Source: CAVOHU01 sp963843385 (GTDB lineage: Bacteria; Acidobacteriota; Vicinamibacteria; Vicinamibacterales; JAKQTR01). Taken from it: a stretch of DNA of 64,000 bases. Where the stretch lies: the NCBI GenBank assembly GCA_963843385.1, contig CAWJJY010000003.1, positions 186,001-250,000 on the forward strand, given 5' to 3'. This document shows positions 43,823-52,944 of the stretch, one piece after another (positions within the stretch are counted from its first letter, which is position 1; each line of letters starts with the position of its first letter). The translations under genes were made by a program, and so were the position numbers. A model generated the notes under the pieces. It worked only from the letters and a program-made list of their open reading frames with translations. It did no database searches and was not told the origin of the DNA.

Positions 43823-46210
43823 ATGGAAGTTTACGAAACCCTCCCGATCGTTCCGCTGCGCGACCTCGTGGTCTTTCCGCACATGATGGTCCCGTTCGTC
43901 ATCGGGCGGCCCGCCTCGACGCGGGCGCTCGAGCATGCCCTGGCCAAGGAAAAGCGCATCTTCCTGGCGGCCCAGCACGAGGCCTCCACCGACGATCCGC
44001 AGCCGCAGGACATCTACACGATGGGCTGCGTGGGCAACATCGTCCAGAGCCTGAAGCTGCCCGACGGCAACATCAAGGTGCTGGTCGAGGGCGTCGAGCG
44101 CGCCCGGGCCATCGAGTGGAAGGAGGACCGGGGGTTCTTCCGCGTCGTCGTGAAGCTCCTGCCCCGCCAGAAGGACGTGTCGGGCGACGTCGAGGGCGCG
44201 ATGAGCCGCGTGGTGTCGCTCTTCGAGCAGTACGTGAAGCTGTCGAACAACCTGCACTACGACGCGATGATTGCCGCCGTGCGCGTGGATGATCCGGGCC
44301 GGCTGGCCGACACCATCTCGGCGCACCTGGTGGTGGGCGTCGACGAGAAGCAGAACCTGCTCGAGATCGTGTCGCCGCTCGAACGGCTGAATCGCATCAG
44401 CAGCATCCTCGAAGCCGAGGTGGACAAGCTGCAGGTGGACCGCCGGATCCAGTCCCGCGTCAAGAAGCAGATGGAGAAGGCCCAGAAGGAGTACTACCTC
44501 AACGAGAAGATGAAGGCGATCCAGAAGGAACTGGGCCGCAAAGACGAGAAGGGCAACGAGATCGACGAGCTCAAGAAGAAGATCGAAGAAGCGCGGATGC
44601 CGAAGGACGTCGAGGAGAAGGCGGTCCAGGAGCTGAAGCGCCTCGAAGCGATGCCGCCGATGTCGGCCGAGGCCACCGTCTCGCGCAACTACGTCGACTG
44701 GCTGATCGGCGTGCCCTGGCACAAGAAGACCAAGGAGAGCCGCGACCTGAAGAAGGCCGAGGGCATCCTGCACGAGGACCACTACGGGCTCGAAAAGATC
44801 AAGGAGCGCATCCTGGAGTTCCTGGCCGTGCGCGCCCTGGTCAAGAAGCCGAAAGCGACGATCCTGACCTTCGCGGGGCCCCCGGGCGTCGGCAAGACTT
44901 CGCTCGCCAAGTCCATCGCGCGGTCGATGAACCGCAAGTTCGTGCGGCTCTCGCTCGGCGGCGTCCGGGACGAGGCCGAGATTCGCGGCCACCGGCGGAC
45001 CTACATTGGCGCGTTTCCGGGCCAGATCATCCAGATGATGAAGAAGGCCGGCACGACCAACCCGGTGTTCCTGCTCGACGAAGTGGACAAGATGTCCATG
45101 GATTTCCGCGGGGATCCGTCGGCCGCGCTGCTCGAGGTGCTGGACCCGGAGCAGAACCACACCTTCCTGGATCACTACCTCGACGTCGAGTTCGACCTGT
45201 CGAACGTCATGTTCATCTGCACGGCCAACGTGCTGCACACCGTGCCGCAGGCGCTCAAGGACCGGATGGAGGTGCTCCAGCTGCCCGGCTATACCGAGCA
45301 GGAGAAGACCGAGATCGCCAAGCGCTTCCTGATCCCGAAGGCGGTGGTCGGCGCCGGGCTGACCACGTCGAACATCACGTTCACCGACGACGCGATCCAG
45401 ACCATCATCCAGCGCTACACGCGGGAAGCCGGCGTCCGCAACCTCGATCGCGAAATCCAGTCCATCTGCCGCAAGGTCGCCCGCAAGGTCGTGATGGAGG
45501 GCAAGGCCTACGTCGAGGGCATCGACGCGGAAAAGGTCACGCAGCACCTGGGCGTGCCGCGCTTCCGCCCGTCGATGGCGGAGGAGACCAACGAGATCGG
45601 CATCGCGACCGGCCTGGCGTGGACCGAGGTCGGCGGCGAAATCCTGGTGACCGAGGCCACGCTGATGCCCGGCAAGGGCCACCTGATGCTCACCGGCAAG
45701 CTGGGCGACGTCATGCAGGAGTCAGCCCAGGCGGCGATGAGCTTCGTGCGATCGAAGGCCGAGGAATACGGCATCTCGAAGGACTTCTACCGCAAGCTCG
45801 ACATGCACATCCACGTGCCCGAAGGCGCGATCCCGAAGGACGGCCCGTCGGCCGGCATCACCATGGCCACTGCGCTGGTGTCGGTGCTCTCGCGCGTGCC
45901 GGTGCGCAAGGACGTGGCCATGACGGGCGAGATCACCCTGCGCGGCAAGGTGCTCCCGATCGGCGGCGTCAAGGAAAAAGTGTTGGCGGCGCACCGCGCC
46001 GGGATGAAGCACATCCTGCTCCCCAAGGACAACGAGAAGGACCTGGCGGATATTCCCAAGAACGTGCTCGATGTGCTCAGCGTCTACCTGGTCGACACGA
46101 TGGATGAAGTCCTGAAGATCGCGCTGACCGAAACGGTGGCGGGGCGGCCCGTCACCGACACCGACGCGGTCAAGGTCGCGACCTCGGTCGACGATACGAT
46201 CACGCACTGA
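43823..46210 (+). CDS. lon: ATP-dependent Lon protease
   Basis: A 795-aa cytoplasmic protease. The N-terminal LON substrate-binding domain is about 1-200, followed by a coiled-coil (KKQMEKAQKEYYLNEKMKAIQKE). The AAA module has Walker A GPPGVGKTS and Walker B VFLLDEVDK. The C-terminal peptidase has catalytic Ser676 in KDGPSAGI and Lys719 in GGVKEKVLAAHRAG. Typical LonA. Its TGA is followed by a few heptamer units before engB. Confidence 0.97.
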   Translation: MEVYETLPIVPLRDLVVFPHMMVPFVIGRPASTRALEHALAKEKRIFLAAQHEASTDDPQPQDIYTMGCVGNIVQSLKLPDGNIKVLVEGVERARAIEWKEDRGFFRVVVKLLPRQKDVSGDVEGAMSRVVSLFEQYVKLSNNLHYDAMIAAVRVDDPGRLADTISAHLVVGVDEKQNLLEIVSPLERLNRISSILEAEVDKLQVDRRIQSRVKKQMEKAQKEYYLNEKMKAIQKELGRKDEKGNEIDELKKKIEEARMPKDVEEKAVQELKRLEAMPPMSAEATVSRNYVDWLIGVPWHKKTKESRDLKKAEGILHEDHYGLEKIKERILEFLAVRALVKKPKATILTFAGPPGVGKTSLAKSIARSMNRKFVRLSLGGVRDEAEIRGHRRTYIGAFPGQIIQMMKKAGTTNPVFLLDEVDKMSMDFRGDPSAALLEVLDPEQNHTFLDHYLDVEFDLSNVMFICTANVLHTVPQALKDRMEVLQLPGYTEQEKTEIAKRFLIPKAVVGAGLTTSNITFTDDAIQTIIQRYTREAGVRNLDREIQSICRKVARKVVMEGKAYVEGIDAEKVTQHLGVPRFRPSMAEETNEIGIATGLAWTEVGGEILVTEATLMPGKGHLMLTGKLGDVMQESAQAAMSFVRSKAEEYGISKDFYRKLDMHIHVPEGAIPKDGPSAGITMATALVSVLSRVPVRKDVAMTGEITLRGKVLPIGGVKEKVLAAHRAGMKHILLPKDNEKDLADIPKNVLDVLSVYLVDTMDEVLKIALTETVAGRPVTDTDAVKVATSVDDTITH

Positions 46211-46234
46211 GGCCGGGGCCGGCGGCTGGCGGCA
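46211..46234 (+). repeat. short post-stop heptamer run after lon
   Basis: GGCCGGG, GCCGGCG, GCTGGCG directly after the lon TGA, about three units. It could be a remnant or an early stage of the longer arrays, or chance given the GC content. Confidence 0.4.
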
Positions 46235-46269
46235 CGATCGTGCGGTAACCCGACGGACACGCTACAAGG

Positions 46270-46899
46270 ATGAAGCGTCCGAAGCTGGCGGCGGCGCGGT
46301 TCGTCACGAGCGCAGCCGGGGCCAAGGACTTGCCGCGGAACGGCCTGGCGGAAATTGCCTTCGCGGGCCGTTCGAACGTCGGCAAGTCGAGCCTGCTCAA
46401 CGCCCTGATCGGCAGGAAACTGGCGCGCACGAGCGCGGCGCCGGGCCTGACCCGTCTCGCGAACTACTTCGAGATTCGGCTCGACCGGGGCCCGGTGTTC
46501 CACATGGTGGATCTGCCGGGATACGGCTACGCGAGGGGCGCGAAACACGGAAACGCCTTCGGCACGCTCGCCCACGAGTACTTTTTCGGGGCCGCGGACG
46601 CCGAAACCCTCAGGGACGAGGTCGCGGGCGTCGTGCTGCTGGTGGATGCCAGGCATCCCGGGCTCGAGTCGGACCGCGAGGCATGGGCCTGGCTTCAAGG
46701 CCAGGGCTGCCGGGTGGCGCTCATCGCCACCAAGATCGACAAGCTGTCGCGTGGCGAACGCCACGAAACCGGGCGGGCCCTTTCGGCCGCGCACGGCGTT
46801 CACGCACTGGTGACGTCAACGCTCACCGGGGAAGGAATTGACGAGCTGTGGAAGCAGATGCTGCAGTGGCTGGAACCCCGCAAGCCGCGGGAAGTGTAG
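46270..46899 (+). CDS. engB: ribosome biogenesis GTPase EngB/YihA/YsxC
   Basis: A 209-aa TRAFAC GTPase needed for large-subunit assembly. G1 is GRSNVGKSS, G3 is DLPGYGYA, G4 is TKID near residue 156, and a G5-like region VTSTLTGEGIDEL follows. The C-terminal end overlaps the start of rho by 52 bp. The location right after lon matches a common bacterial arrangement. Confidence 0.94.
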   Translation: MKRPKLAAARFVTSAAGAKDLPRNGLAEIAFAGRSNVGKSSLLNALIGRKLARTSAAPGLTRLANYFEIRLDRGPVFHMVDLPGYGYARGAKHGNAFGTLAHEYFFGAADAETLRDEVAGVVLLVDARHPGLESDREAWAWLQGQGCRVALIATKIDKLSRGERHETGRALSAAHGVHALVTSTLTGEGIDELWKQMLQWLEPRKPREV

Positions 46900-48167
46900 A
46901 TCCCAAGCAACTCGACCTGGCGGCGCTGAAGGAGATGAGCGTCATCGCGCTCACCTCCGTGGCGAAGCAACTCGAGGTGCCCGGCGCGACCGGACTGCGC
47001 AAACAGGAGCTGATCTTCCAGATCCTCCGCGCACGGACGGAGCGGAGCGGCCTGATGTTCTCGGAAGGCGTCCTCGAAACGCTGCCCGACGGCTACGGCT
47101 TCCTCCGCGCGCCCGACTACAACTACCTGCCGGGGCCGGATGACGTGTATGTGTCCCCGTCGCAGATCAGGCGGTTCGACCTGCAGACCGGCGACACGGT
47201 GTCCGGGCAGATCCGGCCGCCGCGTGAAGGCGAGCGTTACTTCGCCCTGGTGAAGGTGGACGCGGTCAACTTCGAGCCGCCGGAGCGCAAGAGCGGGCGG
47301 ATCTTCTTCGAGAACCTGACGCCGCTCTATCCCGACGCGCGCTTCTCGCTCGAGACCAACGCCGAGAACCTGTCGGCCCGGGTCCTCGACCTGCTGGTCC
47401 CGCTCGGCAAGGGCCAGCGCGGCCTGATCGTGGCGCCCCCGCGCACGGGCAAGACGATGCTCCTTCAGAGCCTCGCCAACAGCGTGATGACCAACCACCC
47501 CGACGTGTACCTCATCGTGCTGCTCATCGACGAACGGCCCGAGGAGGTCACCGACATGCAGCGCTCGGTGCAGGGCGAGGTGGTGTCGTCCACCTTCGAC
47601 GAGCCCCCGCAGCGCCACGTGCAGGTCGCCGAAATGGTCATCGAGAAGGCCAAGCGCCTGGTGGAAACCGGCAAGGACGTCGTGATCCTGCTCGATTCGA
47701 TCACGCGGCTGGCGCGCGCCTACAACACGGTGGTGCCCGCGTCGGGACGCGTGCTGTCGGGCGGCGTCGACAGCAACGCCCTCCAGAAGCCCAAGCGATT
47801 CTTCGGCGCCGCGCGCAACATCGAGAACGGCGGATCGCTGACCATCGTGGCCACCGCGCTCATCGACACGGGCTCGCGGATGGACGACGTGATCTTCGAG
47901 GAGTTCAAGGGCACGGGCAACCTCGAGATCCACCTCGATCGCAAGCTGGTGGATCGGCGGGTGTTCCCCGCGATCGACATCCAGAAGAGCGGCACTCGCA
48001 AGGAAGAACTGCTCATCGAAAAGGACACCCTCAGCAAGGTGTGGGTCTTGCGCAAGGTGCTCGATCCCCTCTCGGCCGTCGATGCGATGGAATTGCTGCT
48101 GTCGAAGTTGAGCAAGACCAAGACCAACACCGAGTTCCTCGACTCGATGAACAGCGGGCGAAGGTAG
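46848..48167 (+). CDS. rho: transcription termination factor Rho
   Basis: A 439-aa hexameric RNA helicase/ATPase. The Rho N-terminal helical domain is LDLAALKEMSVIALTSVAKQ (about 22-65), the cold-shock RNA-binding domain is GVLETLPDGYGFLR (about 73-140), Walker A is APPRTGKTMLLQ, Walker B is VVILLDSITRLAR, and the C-terminal R-loop region is present. The N-terminal domain needs sequence upstream of ATG 46935, so GTG 46848 (or GTG 46866) is the start, placing it 52 (or 34) bp inside engB. Its TAG stop is in phase with the heptamer array that follows. Confidence 0.94.
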   Translation: MEADAAVAGTPQAAGSVDPKQLDLAALKEMSVIALTSVAKQLEVPGATGLRKQELIFQILRARTERSGLMFSEGVLETLPDGYGFLRAPDYNYLPGPDDVYVSPSQIRRFDLQTGDTVSGQIRPPREGERYFALVKVDAVNFEPPERKSGRIFFENLTPLYPDARFSLETNAENLSARVLDLLVPLGKGQRGLIVAPPRTGKTMLLQSLANSVMTNHPDVYLIVLLIDERPEEVTDMQRSVQGEVVSSTFDEPPQRHVQVAEMVIEKAKRLVETGKDVVILLDSITRLARAYNTVVPASGRVLSGGVDSNALQKPKRFFGAARNIENGGSLTIVATALIDTGSRMDDVIFEEFKGTGNLEIHLDRKLVDRRVFPAIDIQKSGTRKEELLIEKDTLSKVWVLRKVLDPLSAVDAMELLLSKLSKTKTNTEFLDSMNSGRR

Positions 48168-48203
48168 GTTATAGGTTACAGGTTGTAGGTTATAGGTTAG
48201 GGG
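48168..48203 (+). repeat. post-stop heptamer array F (GTTATAG type)
   Basis: Directly after the rho TAG: GTTATAG, GTTACAG, GTTGTAG, GTTATAG, GTTAGGG. Each unit ends in AG, so the stop TAG itself reads as the end of a preceding unit. Confidence 0.85.
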
Positions 48204-48377
48204 CTGCAGGGACGAGAGCGCGGGGTCGAGGTTCTCGGCACCGGCTCGTAGCCCGTTTCCCGCCGACGTGTGCGGGAGGACCAGACCACGCGGCTTGATG
48301 CGCCTGCGTCTCAGCCAGCCACTCACGACACGCGCCTCTCGCTTATGACCGTTCTGAGTCTGCCGCCTGCACCATTC

Positions 48378-48447
48378 ACGTTGTACGTTGTACGTTGTAC
48401 CCTGTCACCTGTACCCTGTAACCTGTAACCTGCAACCTGTAACCTAC
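48378..48447 (-). repeat. inverted heptamer array F' (10 units)
   Basis: ACGTTGT three times, then ACCCTGT, CACCTGT, ACCCTGT, AACCTGT, AACCTGC, AACCTGT, AACCTAC; strictly 7-bp periodic. It is the inverse of array F (minus strand ACAGGTT) and stops three bases before the aldo/keto reductase ATG, replacing any Shine-Dalgarno. Confidence 0.88.
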
Positions 48448-48450
48448 CCC

Positions 48451-49419
48451 ATGCACTTTCGCACCTTCGGCCGCCTGGGATGGAAGGTGTCGGAGATCGG
48501 GTTCGGGACCTGGGGCATGGGCGGCTGGACCGGATCCGACGACAACTCCTCGATCGCCGCGCTCGAGCGAGGGCTGGAGCTCGGCTGCAACTTCCTCGAC
48601 ACGGCCCTGGTTTACGGCGACGGCCGAAGCGAGCAGCTGATTGGCCAGGTCCTCAAAGCCGGGCGAACTCCCCGCCCGGTCATCGCCAGCAAGATCCCGC
48701 CGAAGAACGGCCGCTGGCCGGCGCTTCCCTCGTATCCGGTCGAGGAGACCTACCCCGCCGATCACATCCGCGCCTCAACCGAGGCGAGCCTGACGAACCT
48801 CGGCGTCGATCGGATCGATCTGCAGCAGTTCCACGTGTGGAGCGACACCTGGGCCGCCGACAAGGGCTGGCAGAAGGCGGTCGTCCGGCTCCGGGACGAG
48901 GGCCTCATCGGCGGCATCGGCATCAGCATCAATCGATGGGAGCCGGCCAACGTGATCGCGGCGCTCCGAACCGGGCTCATCGACGCGGTCCAGGTCGTCC
49001 ACAACATCTTCGATCAGGCGCCGGAGGACGATCTGTTTCCGCTGTGCCAGGAGCTTGGTGTCGCCGTCATCGTGCGGGTGCCCTTCGACGAGGGCAGCCT
49101 GACCGGCACGCTCACACGCGAGTCGAAGTGGCCGCGGGGCGACTGGCGCAACTTCTACTTCACGCCGAAGAACCTCGACGCCACCCTCCCCCGGGTCGAG
49201 GCCTTGAGGGCGATCGTGCCCGAAGGCATGGACCTGCCTGAGCTCGCCCTGCGGTTCATCCTCCACCACCCGGCGGTCAGCACCGTGATTCCCGGCATGC
49301 GGAAGGTCCGCCACGTCGAGCGCAACCTGAGTGCCGGCGACGGACGGAGCATCCCGCCCGACCTGCTTGCGGCGCTGAGGCCCCACCGATGGGACCGGAC
49401 GCCAACGAACCGGGACTAG
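48451..49419 (+). CDS. aldo/keto reductase
   Basis: A 322-aa NAD(P)H-dependent (beta/alpha)8-barrel oxidoreductase. MHFRTFGRLGWKVSEIGFGTWGMGG is the family N-terminus in part. NFLDTALVYGDGRSE carries the catalytic Asp and Tyr, VIASKIPPK the catalytic Lys, and IDLQQFHVW the usual His/Gln region. The C-terminal STVIPGMRKVRHVERNL matches the cofactor motif. It has no Shine-Dalgarno because the upstream repeat runs to the start codon. An upstream in-frame ATG (48388) would translate the repeat and is unlikely. Substrate unknown. Confidence 0.88.
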   Translation: MHFRTFGRLGWKVSEIGFGTWGMGGWTGSDDNSSIAALERGLELGCNFLDTALVYGDGRSEQLIGQVLKAGRTPRPVIASKIPPKNGRWPALPSYPVEETYPADHIRASTEASLTNLGVDRIDLQQFHVWSDTWAADKGWQKAVVRLRDEGLIGGIGISINRWEPANVIAALRTGLIDAVQVVHNIFDQAPEDDLFPLCQELGVAVIVRVPFDEGSLTGTLTRESKWPRGDWRNFYFTPKNLDATLPRVEALRAIVPEGMDLPELALRFILHHPAVSTVIPGMRKVRHVERNLSAGDGRSIPPDLLAALRPHRWDRTPTNRD

Positions 49420-49527
49420 GGGCCTCTCAGCAGGAACCACGGACCCGGCGCCAGGCGCTCTGGTTCGACTGCAACCCACCCGCGGAACATCGTCACGCCG
49501 CCAGTGTCTAAACGGGGAGGAGGTCCC

Positions 49528-50298
49528 ATGCTCGAGGCCAGGCACCTCGTCAAGCGGTACAGCGGCGCTCGCGTCGTCGACGACGTGAGCTTCACGGTGG
49601 GGCCGGGTGAAGTGCTCGGCTATCTCGGGCCGAATGGATCGGGCAAGACCACCACGGTCAACATGCTGACCGGGCTCATCGAGCCCAGCCAGGGGCTGGT
49701 GCTCTTCGAGGGCCGCGACATCCGCGACAATCTCGTCGAGTACCGGGCGAGGCTGGGCCTGGTGCCCGAGGAGCCGCACCTGTATCCGTATCTCACCGGG
49801 GTCGAGTACCTGCAGCTGGTCGGGCGCCTGCGCGGCATGCGGCCGGGCCCGCTCGACAGGAAGATCGGCGGGTTCCTCGACCTGTTCTCGCTCGCCGCCG
49901 ACGGCGACACGCCGATGTCGTCGTACTCCAAGGGCATGCGGCAGAAGATCCTGATCAGCGCCGCGCTCATGCACGATCCGGAGCTCGTCATCTTCGACGA
50001 GCCCATGTCCGGCCTCGACGCCGCGTCCTGCCTGATGTTCCGGCACCTCGTCCAGTCGCTGGCGCGGGCCGGGAAGACGGTCCTCTTCAGTTCGCACGAG
50101 CTCGAGACCGTCGAGAAGATCGCCACTCGCGTGATGGTCCTGCACGGCGGGCGAATCGTGGCGCACGACTCGGTGGAACGGTTGCGCGATCTCGCAAAGG
50201 TGGACACGCTCGAACAGGTGTTCGCGCAGCTGGTCATGCGGGAAGAGCCGGCGCTCATCGCCGGCCGGATCGTGGACGTCATGACGGCGAAAGGGTGA
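49528..50298 (+). CDS. ABC transporter ATP-binding protein (ABC-2 type exporter)
   Basis: A 256-aa ATPase. Walker A is GPNGSGKTT, the signature is SSYSKGMRQKI, Walker B is LVIFDEPMSGLD, and the H-loop is SSHELETVEKIA. GGGGAGGAGG about five bases before ATG 49528 is a very strong Shine-Dalgarno. Its stop lies one base before the start of the permease gene, so the two form a unit. The class resembles CcmA/NatA exporters; the substrate is not evident. Confidence 0.92.
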   Translation: MLEARHLVKRYSGARVVDDVSFTVGPGEVLGYLGPNGSGKTTTVNMLTGLIEPSQGLVLFEGRDIRDNLVEYRARLGLVPEEPHLYPYLTGVEYLQLVGRLRGMRPGPLDRKIGGFLDLFSLAADGDTPMSSYSKGMRQKILISAALMHDPELVIFDEPMSGLDAASCLMFRHLVQSLARAGKTVLFSSHELETVEKIATRVMVLHGGRIVAHDSVERLRDLAKVDTLEQVFAQLVMREEPALIAGRIVDVMTAKG

Positions 50299-50299
50299 G

Positions 50300-52006
50300 A
50301 TGCGATCCCTGAGGCGCCAGTTCACCATCCTGAGGCGACACTTCTTCCGCGAGTTCCTCGACAACGACCTGCTGTCGCCGGGCGGCGATCAGCACATGGG
50401 CCTGCTGCGCGCGATCACCGTGCTGGTGCTGCTGGGCGTGCTGCTCCCCGTGCTCAAGCTGTTCAAGTATTGCTACCCCTACTGGACCGCGGTCGAGCGC
50501 GACGTGCAGTCGTGGAACGACAAGTGCCTGTTCGTCACGCTGTCGATGATCGCGCTCTCGGGCGTGGCGGTGCTCAACTGGGACGCGCTGCGCCCGAACC
50601 GGCGCGATCAGCTGGTGCTCGGTCCGCTCCCCATCCGGCCCGACACGATTCTCGCGGCAAAGCTCGCGGCGTTCGGCATGCTGCTCGCCGTCTTCGCGCT
50701 GGCGGTCACCGGCGTGGCGCCCTTCACCTTCACCTTCGTGGTGTTCGCGCCGACACAGTCGAACCTGCTCGACCCGCTCCGGTTCATCGGCGCACATGCG
50801 ATCGCGTCGCTCTCGGCCGCCACCTTCGGATTCACCGCCGTTCTGGCGCTCCAGGGCATCCTGGTCGTGCTCCTCGGTCCGAACGCGTTTCGGCGCGTGA
50901 GCGCATGGTTTCAGTTCAGCCTGGTCTTCGGGCTCGCGATCGCGCTGCTGCTGCTGCCGCTCATTTCGAACGCGGTCGAACCGCTGAAGGCGAGCCGCAA
51001 CCCGCTGATGTGGTGGCTGCCCCCGATGTGGTTCCTGGGGCTCTACCAGTGGCTCGGCGGAGCGGCCGACCCCGACTGGGCCGTGCTGGCCCGATCGTCG
51101 GTCATCGGGGTCACCGCCTCGGTGGCGCTGGCGCTCACGACGCAGGTGGCCGGCTATCGGCGGCAGGTCGGGCGGCTGCTCGAGATCCAGGATGCCGGCA
51201 GCCGGCCGCTGGCGCCGCTCCGGGCCATCGGCGCGGCGGTCGCGGGAGGCCTCCTCCGGCGCCGGCCGGTCGAGCGCGGAATATTCGCCTTCACAGTTCA
51301 GACCTTGAGCCGGAACTCCCGCCATCGGCTGGTCATCGCGGCGTCGCTGGCGGCCGGATGTTCGCTCTCGGTGATTGTCGTGTTTTCCTCGGCGTTCAGG
51401 TCGGGCGAATGGGGCCAGCCGGCCACCGACGCGCTGTTGTCCGTGCAGATGATCCTGGCGTTCTGCGCGGTATTCGGCGTGAGGGTTGCGGCGGCCATCC
51501 CGTCGGACCTCCGCGCGAACTGGGTGTTCAGGCTCCTCGATCCCGGGCATCCCGGGCCCTGGATGCGCGGCTTTCGACGGGCCGTTTTCTGGTGTGGGCT
51601 GTTCCCGCTGGTCCTGTTGCAGGTCCCCGTCAACGCGTGGTGGCTTGGGTGGCGCGTGGCCGCCGCCCACGCGGTCGTGGGCGTCGTGTTGTCGGCGACG
51701 ATCCTCGAAATCCTGTTGATGGGCTTCAGGAAAGTGCCGTTCGCGTGCAGCTTCGTTTCCGGTGGACCGCCGAAGGCACGGTGGGCGTTCTCCTGGTTTG
51801 GCTTCACCACGTTTTCCTTCGGGCTCGCTTCGATTGAGGCGCGTGCGCTGGCGAACGCCCCGGCATTCGGCTGGTTTCTCGGAGCAGGTGTCGCCTCGCT
51901 CCTCGGCGTCGTCTTCTACCGCAACCGCCGCCTCGGTGAGGGGTTCGCGCCGCAGTTCGACGATGAATCCGACTGGGAGTTCCAGACGCTGAACCTGACG
52001 GCGTGA
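50300..52006 (+). CDS. ABC-2-like exporter permease, 568 aa
   Basis: A polytopic membrane protein with about twelve predicted helices, larger than usual ABC-2 permeases, suggesting two fused halves. The N-terminal region begins MRSLRRQFTILRRHFFREFLDND, with hydrophobic blocks such as GLLRAITVLVLLGVLLPVL. A cytoplasmic linker near residue 300 contains LLEIQDAGSRPLAPL. The C-terminus is soluble and acidic. It starts one base after the ATPase gene. I cannot assign a substrate. Confidence 0.8.
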   Translation: MRSLRRQFTILRRHFFREFLDNDLLSPGGDQHMGLLRAITVLVLLGVLLPVLKLFKYCYPYWTAVERDVQSWNDKCLFVTLSMIALSGVAVLNWDALRPNRRDQLVLGPLPIRPDTILAAKLAAFGMLLAVFALAVTGVAPFTFTFVVFAPTQSNLLDPLRFIGAHAIASLSAATFGFTAVLALQGILVVLLGPNAFRRVSAWFQFSLVFGLAIALLLLPLISNAVEPLKASRNPLMWWLPPMWFLGLYQWLGGAADPDWAVLARSSVIGVTASVALALTTQVAGYRRQVGRLLEIQDAGSRPLAPLRAIGAAVAGGLLRRRPVERGIFAFTVQTLSRNSRHRLVIAASLAAGCSLSVIVVFSSAFRSGEWGQPATDALLSVQMILAFCAVFGVRVAAAIPSDLRANWVFRLLDPGHPGPWMRGFRRAVFWCGLFPLVLLQVPVNAWWLGWRVAAAHAVVGVVLSATILEILLMGFRKVPFACSFVSGGPPKARWAFSWFGFTTFSFGLASIEARALANAPAFGWFLGAGVASLLGVVFYRNRRLGEGFAPQFDDESDWEFQTLNLTA

Positions 52007-52095
52007 CAGGGCCTGCTTCTCCTCGTAGGCTTGAGGCGGCGTGATCCCAGGCCAGCCAGCGCGCAGCCCCCGGCCCCTGCTTTCGACCGACGGGC

Positions 52096-52125
52096 TTGGG
52101 CCAAATGGCGGCCTGCTGCTATACT
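52096..52125 (+). promoter_or_regulatory. promoter of rpmE
   Basis: TTGGGC, an 18-nt spacer and TATACT, about 32 bp upstream of the rpmE start. The -10 is strong. Confidence 0.5.
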
Positions 52126-52157
52126 AGGAGTTTGCGAATGTGCGCAAGGAGCTCGCC

Positions 52158-52418
52158 ATGAAGGACAAGATCCACCCGAAGTCATTTGAGGTCGAGGCGC
52201 GGTGCGCGTGCGGCGCGACCTGGAAGACGCACTCAACCAAGCAGGAACTTCATCTCGAAATCTGCAGCAACTGCCACCCGTTCTACACGGGTCGTCAGAA
52301 GATCGTCGACGCCGAAGGCCGCGTGGAACGGTTCACCAAGAAGTTCGGGGCCCAGACGGTCGAGAGCCGCAAGAAGGCCGCCAAGGGCAAGAAGCCGGCG
52401 GCCGGAGCGACGGCGTAG
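52158..52418 (+). CDS. rpmE: 50S ribosomal protein L31, zinc-binding type
   Basis: An 86-aa ribosomal protein. MKDKIHPKSFEVEARCACG is the L31 N-terminus, and the zinc ligands are CAC and CSNC, followed by the HPFYTGRQKIVDAEGRVERF signature. It is the C+ (zinc-dependent) form. A Lys/Ala-rich extension of about 12 residues follows. AAGGAG seven bases before ATG 52158 decides the start. Monocistronic by context. Confidence 0.94.
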   Translation: MKDKIHPKSFEVEARCACGATWKTHSTKQELHLEICSNCHPFYTGRQKIVDAEGRVERFTKKFGAQTVESRKKAAKGKKPAAGATA

Positions 52419-52944
52419 TCTTTTCCGCTTGCCTCCAGCCCTCGGGTGTCGGCCGGCCGGTTCGTCAATCCGGCCGCGGCGTCAACATCCACCCCACGAT
52501 CCAACGAGACCTCCGCCTCACGGCCGGGGGTCTCGGCGTTTCGTCCGATGAGCAGAGGCCGCGGCACGATCCGGCTGATCGGTCCGCCCCGAAGGGCCGA
52601 TCCTGCCTTGCTCAGCGCGTCCCGGTCGGCTTGACAGCGCTGACGAAACCGGTCCAACATTCGCTGCGGCGGCGCTCGGGCAGTGTGCCGGCCTCCGGAG
52701 GCGGTTCGCATTATCGGGCGTCGTGTGTGCGGCGCGCCCCAGGTAGGTCAGCGCTCGCTCTGGTGCCCACGGACCAGCCGGGCCCGTCCGGCGGACGGCC
52801 CGCCCTTCGAGTGTTTCCCCTCCTGGAAGCGACGCCGTCGCGTGTGCCAGAGCCCCCCTGTGACCGGCGTGTTCTCCGCGGCGTGACAATCTTGCGTCCC
52901 CCAGTTTGTCGTGTCGTTCCGAATGGGTTTAGAGAGAACGGTCC
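52419..52944. other. 526-bp intergenic region without a recognisable gene
   Basis: Between rpmE and the kinase gene. It contains a short GTCC-GGC-GGAC hairpin near 52788-52802 and a TTGACA at 52631 with no good -10. No frame gives a convincing protein. It is long enough to hold the rpmE terminator and the kinase promoter, neither of which I can place with confidence. Confidence 0.4.
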
